Positions 33,579 to 44,599 of a DNA stretch of 64,000 bases are shown here, one piece after another (position 1 is the stretch's first letter; every line of letters begins with the position of its first letter). This stretch comes from Undaria pinnatifida. Its lineage: Eukaryota > Sar > Phaeophyceae > Laminariales > Alariaceae. Where the stretch lies: assembly GCA_012845835.1 (NCBI GenBank), contig JABAKD010000011.1, positions 6,448,381 to 6,512,380 on the forward strand, written 5' to 3'. A program made the position numbers and the translations under genes. The notes under the pieces are model-generated. The model saw nothing but the letters and a program-made list of their open reading frames with translations, had not been told where the DNA came from and ran no database searches.

Positions 33579-34550
33579 TTGCTCTCCCTTACTCAAACGC
33601 CCCACCAAATATCGAAATCCGCCACATTAATAAACACTTCACGCACAGGATATCACCTCATTATCTTTCGAGAGCCATCCATGCCGCTGTGTTCCCCCAC
33701 CGCCCCCCGCCTCGAACGCCCCCTTCTTCCCCATCACCCGCACCATCGCCTAGACCTAGCACCACACGTATAACAAACCCCTCACCTGAAGCCCTTCCTC
33801 CCCCCCCCGCCCCCCCCCCCCCGCCGCCACACCCCCCACCTCCCCCCCAACCCATCCCAACCCCACCCCCTCGAACACTCCACCCTCTCTTCACTCACTG
33901 ATTGTACGACTTACCCCAGGATATACATGATAAACTGATGTATTATTTCCAAAACCGTCACATTTATCCCCTCAAAATAATGTATAGTTTCCAGGCACAT
34001 ATTGAGCTGCCCCACACGCCCCCCCCCCCCCCCCCCCCGCCCCAACCCCCCCCCCCCCCGCCCCAACCCCCCCCCCCGACGCCAATAATATACTGATGCC
34101 AAAACCGTCAGATTTATCCCCTCGAAAAGATTTATAGCTTACATGCACAAATTGCCCCCTTCCCCCCCCCCCTTCCCCCCCCCTCCAACCCCGCTCGCTT
34201 TTGATCAAAACCAGGCCCCCACGTCCTTCAAAACTCCGCCCTCTCCTCACCGGTTCTTCGACTTACAGGATTCACTTGATCAAAGGTTACATTTCCCTTC
34301 ACAGCTGTCAGATTTTGTCCCCCTCAGAAACGGGTTTTATAGTTTCCGCGCACAGACTGACTAAAATCATCCTGTTGACCCTGATAGCTACACTGTAGTT
34401 GTAAGGGGAGTCGCCGACCTATATCCTCAATGAGGACACACAACTCGTAATACGCGCGATCGGAGTATCACACACAGCTTGCAAAGATGAGTTTCGACGA
34501 AATCTTCGATCTCACAGCTGGAGTGTATTTTCATTTTTCATAATATAATA
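33579..34550. repeat. ~970-base tandem duplication, unit 1
   Basis: Begins GCTCTCCCTTACTCAAACGC and ends TTTTTCATAATATAAT. Contains long C-runs and internal near-repeats of AACCGTCACATTTATCCCCT. Confidence 0.88.
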
Positions 34551-35536
34551 TCGCTCTCCCTTGCTCAAACGCCCCACCTAATATCGAAATCCGCCAGATT
34601 AATAAACACTTCACGCACTGGATATCACCTCATTATCTTTCGAGAGCCATCCATGCCGCTGCTTCCCCCCCCCCCCCCCCCGCCCCGAACGCCCCCTTCT
34701 TCCCCACCACCCGCACCATCGCCTAAACCTAGCACCACACGTATAACAAACCCATACATCTATCCCACCTAAAGCCCTTCCCCCCCCCCCCCCGACCCCC
34801 CCCCGCCCCCACCCCCCGCCTCCCCACCCACCCACCCCATCCCGTCCCCACCCCCTCGAACACTCCACCCTCTACTCACTGATTGCACGACTTACCCCAG
34901 GATATACATGATAAACTGATGCATTCTTTCCAAAACCGTCACATTTATCCCCTCAACATAATGTATAGTTTCCACGCACAGATTGAGCTGCCCCACACGC
35001 CCCACCCCCGCCCCAACCCCCCCCCCCCATGATAAACTGGTGCATTTTTTTTTTTTTTTTCCCAAAACCGTCAAATTTATCCCCTTCAAGGATTTATAGC
35101 TTCCACGCACAAATTGCCAGCCCGTCGCCCTCCCCCCCCAGTCCCCCCCCCCCCCCCCTTCCCCCCCCCTCCAACCCCGCTCGCTTTTGATCAAAACCAG
35201 GCCCCCACGTCCTTCAAAACTCCGCCCTCTCCTCACCGGTTCTTCGACTTACAGGATTCACTTGATAAACGGATACATTTCCCTCCACAGCTGTCAGATT
35301 TTGTCCCCCTCAGAAACGGGTTTTATAGTTTCCGCGCACAGACTGACTAACATCACCCTGTTGACCCTGATAGCTACACTGTAGTTGTAAGGGGAGTCGC
35401 CGACCTATATCCTTAATGAGGACACACAACCCGTAATACGCGCGATCGGAGTATCACACACAGCTCGCAAAGATGAGTTTCGACAAAATCTTCGATCTCA
35501 CAGCTGGAGTGTATTTTCATTTTTCATAATATAATA
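34551..35536. repeat. ~980-base tandem duplication, unit 2
   Basis: Direct copy of 33579-34550 with indels in the C-runs and in a T-run near 35047. The 3' quarter is also present inverted at 6.9-7.15 kb. Confidence 0.88.
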
Positions 35537-35539
35537 CGG

Positions 35540-35605
35540 GGCTGTGCTATGCTGTGCTATGCTGTGCTATGCTGTGCTGTGCTGTACTGTACTGTGCTGT
35601 ACTGC
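35540..35605. repeat. GCTGTGCTAT-type minisatellite
   Basis: Decanucleotide GCTGTGCTAT repeated, grading into CTGTA units. Confidence 0.85.
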
Positions 35606-36130
35606 TGGGCGATGCTACTCGCATACTGTGCAAGGGAGAAGGGGCGTACGAGGCCTCTCGCAGTATTTTGGTCCGTCTTTCGAGCACACATTATTCATAA
35701 TCAGTACACTGCTATTGTACATGGGAACAGAGTACATAATAATCAGAACCAAATGTGATTTGTAAAAATGGGGGAATATATAGGTTTTGGTCTATATCGT
35801 GGGTTCTGGTCACTATGTACCACTCTGCCCGGAAATATATGCAGTATTTGGACAATAATTTTGAGAGAAAAATTGGCTTATATTTCGTCCCGAAAGTTGA
35901 ATCAATCATTCTTCGGTATTTAATATTGAAATAACATGCTGCTTATATTTCCGGACAAAGTGGAATGGTAGTATACTACCCTCTGTTGCACATAACGTCC
36001 AACGGGGTACGGTTTACACGGATGGATCCATAGGTCTTATAGTCGTTGCGGTGGGCTGTTCGTTGTCTTTACTGGATTGGTGTCGAGCTCGATCAAATGC
36101 ACCGCCGTCGGCGGTATCGTGCTATGATAT
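35606..36130. other. Intergenic, nothing recognised
   Basis: AT-richer DNA without a coding-like frame. Confidence 0.4.
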
Positions 36131-36135
36131 GATAC

Positions 36136-36354
36136 CTTGTTCTGCTCCCTGTAGAGTCGGGACAGCTCCGGCTGCGGAGGCTGCTGACCGGGTTGATGCT
36201 GAGAGCACCGCCAGTGAAATAACAGGTATCTACCGAACGTGAGAACTGCTCCCGCGAACGGCAACCACACAACATATAGAAAGGCGAAACTACAGGGGAT
36301 GGAACAGTCCCATCCCCTTCTGTGGCGAATGCGCCAAAAGCCTGCGGGATGCAT
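36136..36354 (-). CDS. Candidate 5' exon of a small membrane protein, divergent from the OTU gene
   Basis: From an ATG at 36354 the minus strand is open for 73 codons to a donor AACAAG|gtatca at 36135. It includes a hydrophobic stretch AFLYVVWLPFAGAVLTFG (likely one membrane helix) then a Gln/Pro-rich part ending RLYREQNK. Alternatively it is an internal exon 36289-36136 starting after CCCTGTAG. No downstream exon was found, and the family is not recognised. If real it would share an upstream region of about 470 bases with the OTU gene. Confidence 0.33.
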
Positions 36355-36820
36355 GTTATGTTACTCGAACCCCTTTGATTATATGTACACCAAGGACTAA
36401 CCACCGAGCTCCTATCTTTGGAGGCTCGGCAAAACATATCTTAGTTATGGATAGAGTTGGGCTGTTTAACGGAGTCACTTGCAACATGTTGTTTTCTGTG
36501 GTGGATCATACCCTTGGGTTTTGGCAAGCAACCACGCATTGACCGCTGGCAGTGAAAATCAAGTTTGTGGCGAGCAAGGTAATGGCTACTGCTGCTGCTG
36601 CTACTTACTGCACTACTGCTTCTGCTACTTTGCCTGTGCGCGTAAGGAGCACCCCTCGCCCCTCTCCCTTCCCCCTTTAACAGCGTGGTGTTTTTCGGTT
36701 TTGATCCCTCCTCCCTGTCTTACCGTCCCCCGCCCGCTCCCCTTTTGATCGGCTATCACTTTACCGTCGCCTCCTGGAAGATACAACTTTTAAGTGACGA
36801 TAACGGCGCGGGTGCGGAAG

Positions 36821-38129
36821 ATGGCCATGAACGCCCCGAAATGTGTCTTGTCGAAAGTGTCCGGGTTTGCCGCCGCTCGCAACAGCATCACGCCGCTGCA
36901 AAGCCGATGCTGTGGAGCAGTCATGGCAACCGACGCTTGGGATGAAACCGGAATCACCTCACTGCCGCACCTCTGGTAAGTTAGCGCGACGTGAAAACGG
37001 ACACCCCAGTGTGCGCCGTAGGTACCATTTTTGATCATTCATTCGCCGCTAGCCCTTCCTCCCGTCCTCCTCGCGCCCCCTGGAAAACAGCTTTTGTTGT
37101 GCCCCCGGCTTTTCAAGACGTCTGGTTATATTTAGGTAAAGCTTAGGAGCTGTTTTCTTTAGTTTGTCTCCCAACTTTCTCTTTAACCCGGGCACATTTG
37201 TTGGTGCTGGTGTCGATAAATCCTCCCTGAGATCTTCAAGTGTGCGTCACAAGGGTTGACGTGCGGGGTGATAGCACGTCGGTCGATCCCACCGTCGGTA
37301 GCATTAGGGAGAAAATGCAGTGTGATATTATATGCCATGCTGCACTCGTGTCTCCCATACTTTCATTTTAACGCGTAGCCTGAGGGAGAGGGGTGAGGGG
37401 AAGGCGGGGGCACGGGCGACGCCGTGGACTTAGTGTACAGGGCATCGCGTTTTTCACCTGCTACGTACACAAGAACTCACTTCGAGCTAATATCGTTGTG
37501 CCGACTGCCTCGTTGTACCAACGATAACGTTTTATTAATGACAGCACCATCCGGCTGTTTACTGTATTCCAACCCCCCCCCCTGCCCCGTCTCTCTCTCT
37601 TCTCTTTCTCTGCTTTCTCTTTGCTCTCTCTATTGTCTCGTTTTTTCTTCTCGCTCTTTCGTATCCTGCTGGCCTCTTTTCTGTTTATTTGCCTCTCAAT
37701 CGCTCTCTCTCTCGCTCTCCTCTTTCGTGTCTTCGTGTTCTTGCAAAAAACGCCACCAAACGTCCCAAACCAAATGTTTGAAAACAACGACGCCAAAAAC
37801 GGAGCAGCCTGACAGCAGAAACGAAGTGCCCATTCTACGATTCTAGAGTGCCGCTCCACGAGAGTCGCGCTCCCATTGAGCTGGATACGCAAATTGCGAG
37901 CGGGCTGTTCATATTCTTTTTATTTCTCGTCCTCTGCCTCGGGCCCGCGACCTTCTCTATCTTTTGGACGATGCGCGGGTTGTACAAGGCGTACAAGCCT
38001 ATCGAGAGTGAGTCAATCGGAATGTCTTGACCTTTTTCTGACTGTGGGTATGTCTGTCTAGTCCGTCTTGACAATTTTCTGCTTGTTGCCTGCTTGTTAG
38101 TCTGGTCCGTCTGTCTGTCTGTTTGTCTG

Positions 38130-38173
<44 letters not shown>

Positions 38174-41100
38174 GCCTGTCTGTCTGTCTGCCTGTCTGTC
38201 TGTCTGTCTGTCTACCTGTCTATCTTTGAAATCAGACCAATTTACATTTCCCCCCCATTGCCCCCCTCCGCCCCCCCTTCCCCTCCCCCCTCCCTTCACC
38301 CCCCCGCCCCCCCCCGTTCCGCTATCGTCTTGGTCAACTCTGCGTAATCCTGCTGCCTTACCAACTGTATTCCCCCTCTGTCACCCTTCGCACGGCCCAA
38401 CGTCCACCAGAGACTATCAAGTTCTACGCCAGCGGCTATCAACAAGGCTACATTCTTCCTTCTCCTCCTCCCCCTCGTCCTTGTCTTCCTCCCCGTCCTA
38501 CTCCTCCTCCTACTCCCCCTACTCCTACTCCTCCTACTCCTCCTCCTCCTCCGCCTCCTCCTCGATCGGAGACGGAGATTCTCAGACAAGAGCTGCGCCT
38601 CCGTCAGTACGAACTCAGGAACGTCAAGGGCGACGGGAATTGCATGTTCAGGGCAGTGGCTTATCAGTTCTCCGGAACAGAGGACTTGTACCCTCAAATC
38701 CGTGAATGCGCGGTGCATCACATGAGGGTGAGTGGGTGGGTGGGTAGGCGGGTGGGTTGGGGGGCGGGTGGGTGGCTCGGTGTGTAATATTTTTTGTGGC
38801 TTAACCCCTTTAGAGCACCAAAATCCCTTCCTATACTAACTTCAAGTGAATTTGGGAAGAAAACGGGTTTCCAGTTGTGAAGACATTAATATATGAATTA
38901 AAATATGCATTCGAGTTCAGCCTGCTGGTGGATCACATGAACTTTTATTGCGAAACGCGGGGGAGAAGAAGAGAGAGCAGGGAGCTGGGTGATCGTTGTG
39001 GTGACGGCCCAATCAAACGACAAGAACAGGCCTGCACTGTGTTGCCTCACGCGCAACCGGTGCAGATCGTGAACGACACACTTCTGCCCTCTATCGGACC
39101 AAGGCTGAGGCAGTTTTTGGAAGTCTGTTTTAGATGTTCAAGGGTCTTGTATTTCAGCGGCTGAGTGCCACTTTGGTCGGCGACTGGCTGCCCTATTGTT
39201 TTGCACGTCCACAAACCTTGGGCTTTTTTGTTTCCCGTTTCGCGTCGCTATGGAACCTACTATTACGCTGGACCGTAACTCGTATAAGGGCCCGTTACAG
39301 GCTCAGGTAAGGGGCTGCTTGCGCTCGTGGTCCGAAACCCGGTACGAAGTGAAAAGAGACGTGGAACACTACACTACCGTAATTCGGGTCGTCGGCGTGT
39401 TTCCTTATTTGCCGCCTGTCTTTTTGCGTGTTCCGGCTCTCTCGCATTTCACTAATTGTTGCAATGGGTTTCCCGGCTTTTAGAACGTTCAAGATAAGAG
39501 CATTCGAGGCTTAAGAGTGGCATAGTCGGCATGTCCCGCAGCACTAAAAGCCATAGATTGCCCATTTCTGATAAGAGCTTTTGGTGTTTGAGAGCGCCTG
39601 CTTCGGCTTATCACGGGGGGTTCACTTAAATCGGGGCGGTACTCACTGTACCAATATCGCTCCCGCTCAACGACTATCCATCGGACATATCGTATATAAC
39701 CACTCGCTGCGCCAGCCCCAAAACACGGACGGCACCGATAACATAAAACAGCAACTATTTGTGTTTCTGCGCCTAACCCTTGTCTTTTCTCCGCGTGACC
39801 GTCCGTTTTCGCGACCGTCGGTGGCCCTTTGCCGAGCAGACCAACCCGGACCACTTCATGCCCTTCGTCTCTGGGCCTTACCAGGACTACCTCGCCTATA
39901 TGGCGACGGACCGCACATACGGCACGCAGGCCGAGATCGTGGCGCTGTCCAACGGACTCGGGCGCCCTGTCCGGGTGTGGCAGGCAGAACCCAAGGTGAG
40001 TCGCGGCCACCCCCTTACATGTCGAACTCGCGCTTCGATAGCGGCAATACTATATGGCGAGGAATACCTGTGCTCAGCCGGGTTCATCAACATCTACTGT
40101 ATGCAGTAGTAAGGAACTACAGGCTGGTTCAAGTATAAGACCTAGGGCTGTGAATCGGCACGACTTATGTGGCCGACTAGTTACTAGCCGGGCTAATTGT
40201 CAGTCGTGAAACGCAGGTGCCGACTTTCCGACATACTGTGTTTCCTTAACTGTAGGAAGGCTTTTTGTGTGTGGGGTGCATATTTTAACGTGAATTGCTG
40301 CGGGCTACAGGCTGGTTCAAGTAAAAAAAAAACGGCGAATATCCACGCCGTTTTTTCGATTCAGACCATGAAATTTTGCACACGCCTTCAATGTGCCCAT
40401 GGGAAGACCTCACCCGAAGACCTCACCTGCCGTGTTTTTTTTCCTTTTATTTTTTGCCGATTTTTCGTCGGTTAAGATTTTTTTGGCAAAATTTGGATCA
40501 CCTTGGACCATTTCTGATACAGTCGGATTTGTCAGTCGAAAACCGCCTTTTTCGACTGAAGCTGAAATCGAGCTTTGTTACACAGTCGAAAAAGGGCTTT
40601 TTCAACTCAACTTTTTCGACTGAGAATTCCGACTGGCGGACCCAGTCGAAAAACTCGACTTTTTCGACTGGATCCTCCAGTCGAAAAACTCAGCCGAAAA
40701 AGTTTTACACGTGCTTTTTTAACCAATCGCATCATTCATCCCACCACCAAACACACACCCACACGGCCACACGGCCACACACCCATACCAGGTACCACAC
40801 TGCAGTATCATACAAGGCGCTGACGCTGGCGTGGCTACCACTGCTGTTGCCTCTCGCAGCATGTCAGCGTGGCGCATTCCTAGTTCCGCTCGCCAGCAGC
40901 GTGTATCACACGACGCCATCAGCGTGCGGTATCGATCCCATGCTGCCAACAACGGCTGCGCCTGCTGTAGCTTTGGCGGGTCTCGGCTGAGTGCCACTCC
41001 ACGAACGTAGCTTTGGCGGCTTTCGGCTAAGCCCAAAGCCACCAACTCGCTGGGACGAGGGTTCGTCGAGCCGTTGCTCGCGGAGAACGCACGAAGCACA

Positions 41101-43906
41101 GAGCTGCCAACCGATTTCGCCTGCAGTACTCCCTCACACCAACCGCCTCTAGAAAGAGCACAAAAACTACAAAATCGACTCGACTGACGATAAGAAGAAG
41201 GACCGGAAGATTCCAGTCGGAAAGGGCTGTTTTCGACTGGCGGAATCCGACTGTATAAGAAATGGCCTTAGACCAAAATGTTTCGGTGAAAAAAAAAGCG
41301 AAAAGAACACCCCCCGGAGGCCAGGCCTCGGGATAGCATTTAGAACACGTGTGCAAAATTTCAGCGTCTATCTCTCAAAATCGGCGTGGATACTTGGGCT
41401 TTTGTGCGCAAAAATGAGCAAGATACTTTTTTTCCTTCAAATGACTTGGTTTTAGTGCCGGATCCATTTTTTTCGCTAGATTCTGCTTAATGATGAACAT
41501 AGGCAGGTCAACTCTTCGATTTTTTAAGCGAACATTTCTGCAGACATGCCTTGGAGTACCTCCAACCGGTTCCTGCAAAATGCGGCGCATTTCGTTTTTC
41601 GCCCCGGTTTGGAAAAAAAAGCCTGAGCATTGTTGAAAAAAAAGAAGGCCCGTCATTGGTCGATGCGAGTTTTGCTCCTAAAGACAGCCCGACGCGGTTA
41701 AAAACAAATTGGACATGTCACCCTCTTCCACTGGTCATGGGGGGTCAGTATGGTACCAAATATTCCCCCTTGATTGGATATTGCGAGCGGCATTCGGGGG
41801 GGAATTCCGGGGTTTTAACATGAACCAGCCTGTATTGTACCCAACATCATTTGTGGTTTCCACTACTAGGCCTTGGGGTTGCAATTCGCACCCATTTGCA
41901 GTTTTCTCGTCATCGTTTCTTTGGGTGAGCGTTACGGTTTTTCGTTTTCCTTGGAATGCCGGTAATCACCTGTAGATATCAGGAATTGGTTCCTGGGAGT
42001 AGGCGATTAGAAGGGTTCCACAGGAGCAAGGAGGCGTATCTTAGATAGAACAACGGAGGACAAACGGGTTCTGATGAACCCATGCTGTCCTTCTCAGTCT
42101 TTCATCGGAGCGTGAAAATGAAACATAGCCGTTATCTTCGAGCTTCTAAGCCACGAATACACGTGAGCGAACGACGATGACCCCAGCAACAGGCTAGTAA
42201 ACCACTGGGACACACTCTGTGGTCTCTACCCGGTCATGTTATACATAGCGTCGTCGGTAGGACGAGTACCCCCATACTTGCCCATTTGTGTTATATGAGG
42301 TATATAGAGGTCTGGTCATGTTATACATGGCGTCGTCGGTAGGACGAGTACCCCCATACTTGCCTATTTGTGTTATGTGAGGTATATAGAGGTCCCCAAG
42401 CGAGGACCCTCAGAAAGTGCTGGCGCGCACCCTTGCTGTGCTGTTATTGATAGTACCATGCGTCACCGCCACGGTAAAAAAGAGCCCTAACGTTGATGTC
42501 CACGCCGTGTTTTCGACACACAACAAACAGCCTGTTTTTTTCATTTTTGCACGCGTGTTCTTCGCGCTCCTCCCCACCTAAACGGTGGTGAACCGGTAGC
42601 GTTTTTTTTTTTTTTTTTTTCTGTTATTGATAGCTTCTTTCGACGGAAGGTTATGGTCCCAGGAAATAATAATACTCAAACGTGTGCCTATAGCCAAAAT
42701 ATCCGCCGAAGTAAGAACAGAACGCCGCCCGGTAAAGCTTCGACAGGGGCTGATAGAACACGTATCCAACACGTTCAGCGTCCGTCTCAAAAAAAAAAGC
42801 GCGAGCTTCCGACGGGTTGGAAACTAGGGAAGCTCAACTTGAACCAGCCCGCACCCCGCCTCTCCTACCCCTACCCTGCCCTACCCCCCGCGCCCTTCTT
42901 ATCCCCCCTCCCCTTAAATTTTGCATATAATAGTTGGCCTCGGTTGGCACCGACGCTGTGAAGCATTATACTTAGTACTCCGTATGTATATTGGGGTTGG
43001 CGTTGGTTGGCAACGACGCTGTAAAACATGCCAATCATTGCGTGAGCTAGACAACCAGGGTACCGTTTTTTTTTTTTTTTCGGCGGTCACCATGATGGTT
43101 ATCGAGTAGATCATATTGTGCGGGCTGGAGAACCCTAACTCCGCACAAGGGGAGTTATCGCATCACGTAAAATGTGAATATGGTAAGGGACCCACGAGGC
43201 AGGTACATAGTAATACCCATTGCTGTCTCTGGAGTGGTCACACCAGAAAAAACGTAACTGATTGGCGCTGTCATCCATAAGCAAGAAAGTAGGCACAACG
43301 TACAGAAGTCCGTGTCACGAGCGGTTCTTGGAAGGATGCAGTTCACCCTTCATGCGACTCGCCGAACACCTCACGGCATTCCCGGCTTGGTGCAAGCAAT
43401 GTCTGCCTGTGGTTGGTGAAAACCCGACGTCCTCCGTTCCAGCATAGTAGGGATGCAAGGGTCTATGGTCATACGACTACGGCTCTGCATGAAATAACCC
43501 CCCTTCCCCCCCCTCCAACCCCGCCAACCGTACCCCCTCCCCCTTTCCCTGCACATAGTGCCATGCTTGTTTGCGCTTGCTCAACCGTTCTCGTCTTCGT
43601 CCTCCTCCGGTTTTCCTCCCCCGTCCCCCCCTCGTCATTTTCTTCCCTTCCTTTTCCTCATTTCCCCACTCTGCGCTTCTCGTCCCCGACACGTCTTAGA
43701 TGGGCACCCTCGATTACCACTTCCACGGCGACGACAAGGGAAACGCAGCGGGAGGCGAAATCCCCATCGACATTGCCTACCACGCTGGGCAGCAGCACTA
43801 CTACGTGGTTCAACCCATCGCGAAAGAGGCAAATGGTGGCACGGGCGCTTTCCGGCAGGGGGAGGCGGCGTCTGTGGAGGGGACGGGGACGACATCGACG
43901 ACGTAG
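36821..43906 (+). CDS. Membrane-anchored OTU-family cysteine protease (probable deubiquitinase), 5 exons
   Basis: Exons: 36821-36975, 37808-38007, 38411-38727, 39840-39995, 43700-43906; 1035 bases, 344 residues, phases agree at each join. The OTU signature is clear: KGDGNCMFRAVAYQFSG (~192-207) with Asp ~193 and nucleophile Cys ~196; NPDHFMPFV and YQDYLAYMATDRTYGTQAE (~226-256) as the central helices; and IPIDIAYHAGQQHYYV (~297-312) with catalytic His ~309. Upstream, ~85-107 is a hydrophobic stretch (LFIFFLFLVLCLGPATF) predicted as one membrane helix, followed by a proline-rich linker (~135-175). The family cleaves ubiquitin from proteins; the anchor suggests action on a membrane. Exon 1 (Cys/Ser/Ala-rich, possibly a targeting peptide) rests only on a good donor CTG|gtaagt and a matching phase, and its acceptor after GGAGCAG is weak. 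Intron 4 is 3.7 kb and holds a fold-back element. The 3' end is ambiguous (see next entry). Confidence 0.8.
38100..38225. repeat. (GTCT)n tetranucleotide tract, OTU intron 2
   Basis: Over twenty GTCT units with CCTGTC variants just upstream of the acceptor of exon 3. Cys/Leu/Ser translations here are artefacts. Confidence 0.95.
39489..39660. repeat. Dispersed repeat, related to 51745-51955 and 19640-19770
   Basis: Shared blocks: GCATGTCC, GCCATA(G/T)ATTGCCCA, TAAGAGC, GCGCCTGCTTCGGCTT(A/G)TCA, TTCACTT(A)AATCGG. Lies in OTU intron 3. Confidence 0.65.
40338..41395. mobile_element. Fold-back element with long terminal inverted repeats, OTU intron 4
   Basis: Left end GAATATCCACGCCG and right end CGGCGTGGATACTTG are inverted; the match continues through GAAATTTTGCACACG and its complement, and further in through GGACCATTTCTGATACAGTC against ACTGTATAAGAAATGGCC. 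Interior near both ends is a series of AGTCGAAAAA and TTTTTCGACT segments (40527-40720, 41170-41270). No transposase frame seen. A third end-like sequence is at 42498-42540 (GATGTCCACGCCGTGTTTTC). Confidence 0.7.
42232..42395. repeat. 82-base tandem duplication, OTU intron 4
   Basis: Two units starting GGTCATGTTATACAT at 42232 and 42314, over 95 percent alike by eye. Confidence 0.9.
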
Positions 43907-44271
43907 TTGCCCTCACGGGGAAGCTGGTCCGGGTGGTACCCGGCACTGGTGTTGGAATTGGCAGCAGCGGCAGCGGCAGCAGTAGAAGCCCCCAGAAGCA
44001 GCGGCAGCAGCGGCAGCAGCGCTAGCAGCGCCAGCAGAAGCGCCAGCAGCGCCAGCGGTAGCGCCAGCAACGTCAGCGGTAGTGCCAGCGGTAGCGGCAG
44101 TAGCGCCAGCGGTAGCAGCATTGAGGGAGATGCGGGCGAGGACGACGCGGGAGAGGAGGAAGTCCCTTACGTGGTATGGTGGTGATGTGGTGGGTTTTTG
44201 TTTTGTTGTGTTTTTGGTGGTGGGGGGTTTCGTTGCTCCCGCAGAAAGAGGACGAAGAGGAGCAGAAGTGA
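43844..44271 (+). other. Alternative Ser/Ala-rich acidic C-terminus for the OTU gene
   Basis: The frame of the last OTU exon stays open after its TAG (43904-43906) into a Ser/Ala/Gly-repeat stretch ending EGDAGEDDAGEEEVPYV at 44174, directly followed by a gtatgg donor. A clean acceptor CCGCAG at 44239-44244 then opens KEDEEEQK and TGA at 44269-44271, in phase. Skipping the TAG would need a small intron, for example from GCAAATG|gtggca near 43843 to GCAGTAG near 43986, again in phase. I infer that one isoform, or the true transcript, may end in this acidic tail; transcript data would decide. Confidence 0.35.
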
Positions 44272-44555
44272 GAGGGGAGAAAAGAGAAAGAGAGGGAAGA
44301 GAGGAAGGAGGAGAAGGAAGAGGAATTCGAGAAAGAGGAGCAGCAACAGGAGGTGCAGGAAAAGGAGGAAGAAGAGGAGGAGGAAGAGGAGAAAGAAAAG
44401 GAGGAAGAGGGAAAATAAGAAGAGGGGGGGCAGGAGCAGGAGGAAGAGGCGCAGGAACACGTGGAGGAAGATAAGGCTGAAGAGGAAGAGCAGGAGAAAG
44501 ACGAAGAGGGAGAGGAGGGAGAGGAGAAAGAAGAGCAGGAGGTCGTGACGGGGCT
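44245..44555. repeat. Purine-only (GA-rich) tract
   Basis: About 300 bases of GAGGAAGAGG-type sequence on the plus strand. Lys/Glu or Arg-rich translations are not evidence of a gene, except that the first 27 bases may be the last OTU exon described above. Confidence 0.85.
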
Positions 44556-44599
44556 TCGCCTATACTTTATGCTATGTAATAGTTTTACGACGACCCCAA

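Noticed and set aside
33122-33901. 259- and 236-codon open frames, Cys/Val/Leu-rich
   Set aside because: They are translations of the TGTTG pentanucleotide repeat and adjoining C-runs, open in several frames at once.
38296-38721. 141-codon minus-strand Arg/Ser-rich frame
   Set aside because: Antisense of the proline-rich linker and DGNC exon of the OTU gene.
44198-44548. Basic or acidic 100-plus-codon frames
   Set aside because: Purine-only tract gives Lys/Glu/Arg runs in every plus frame.
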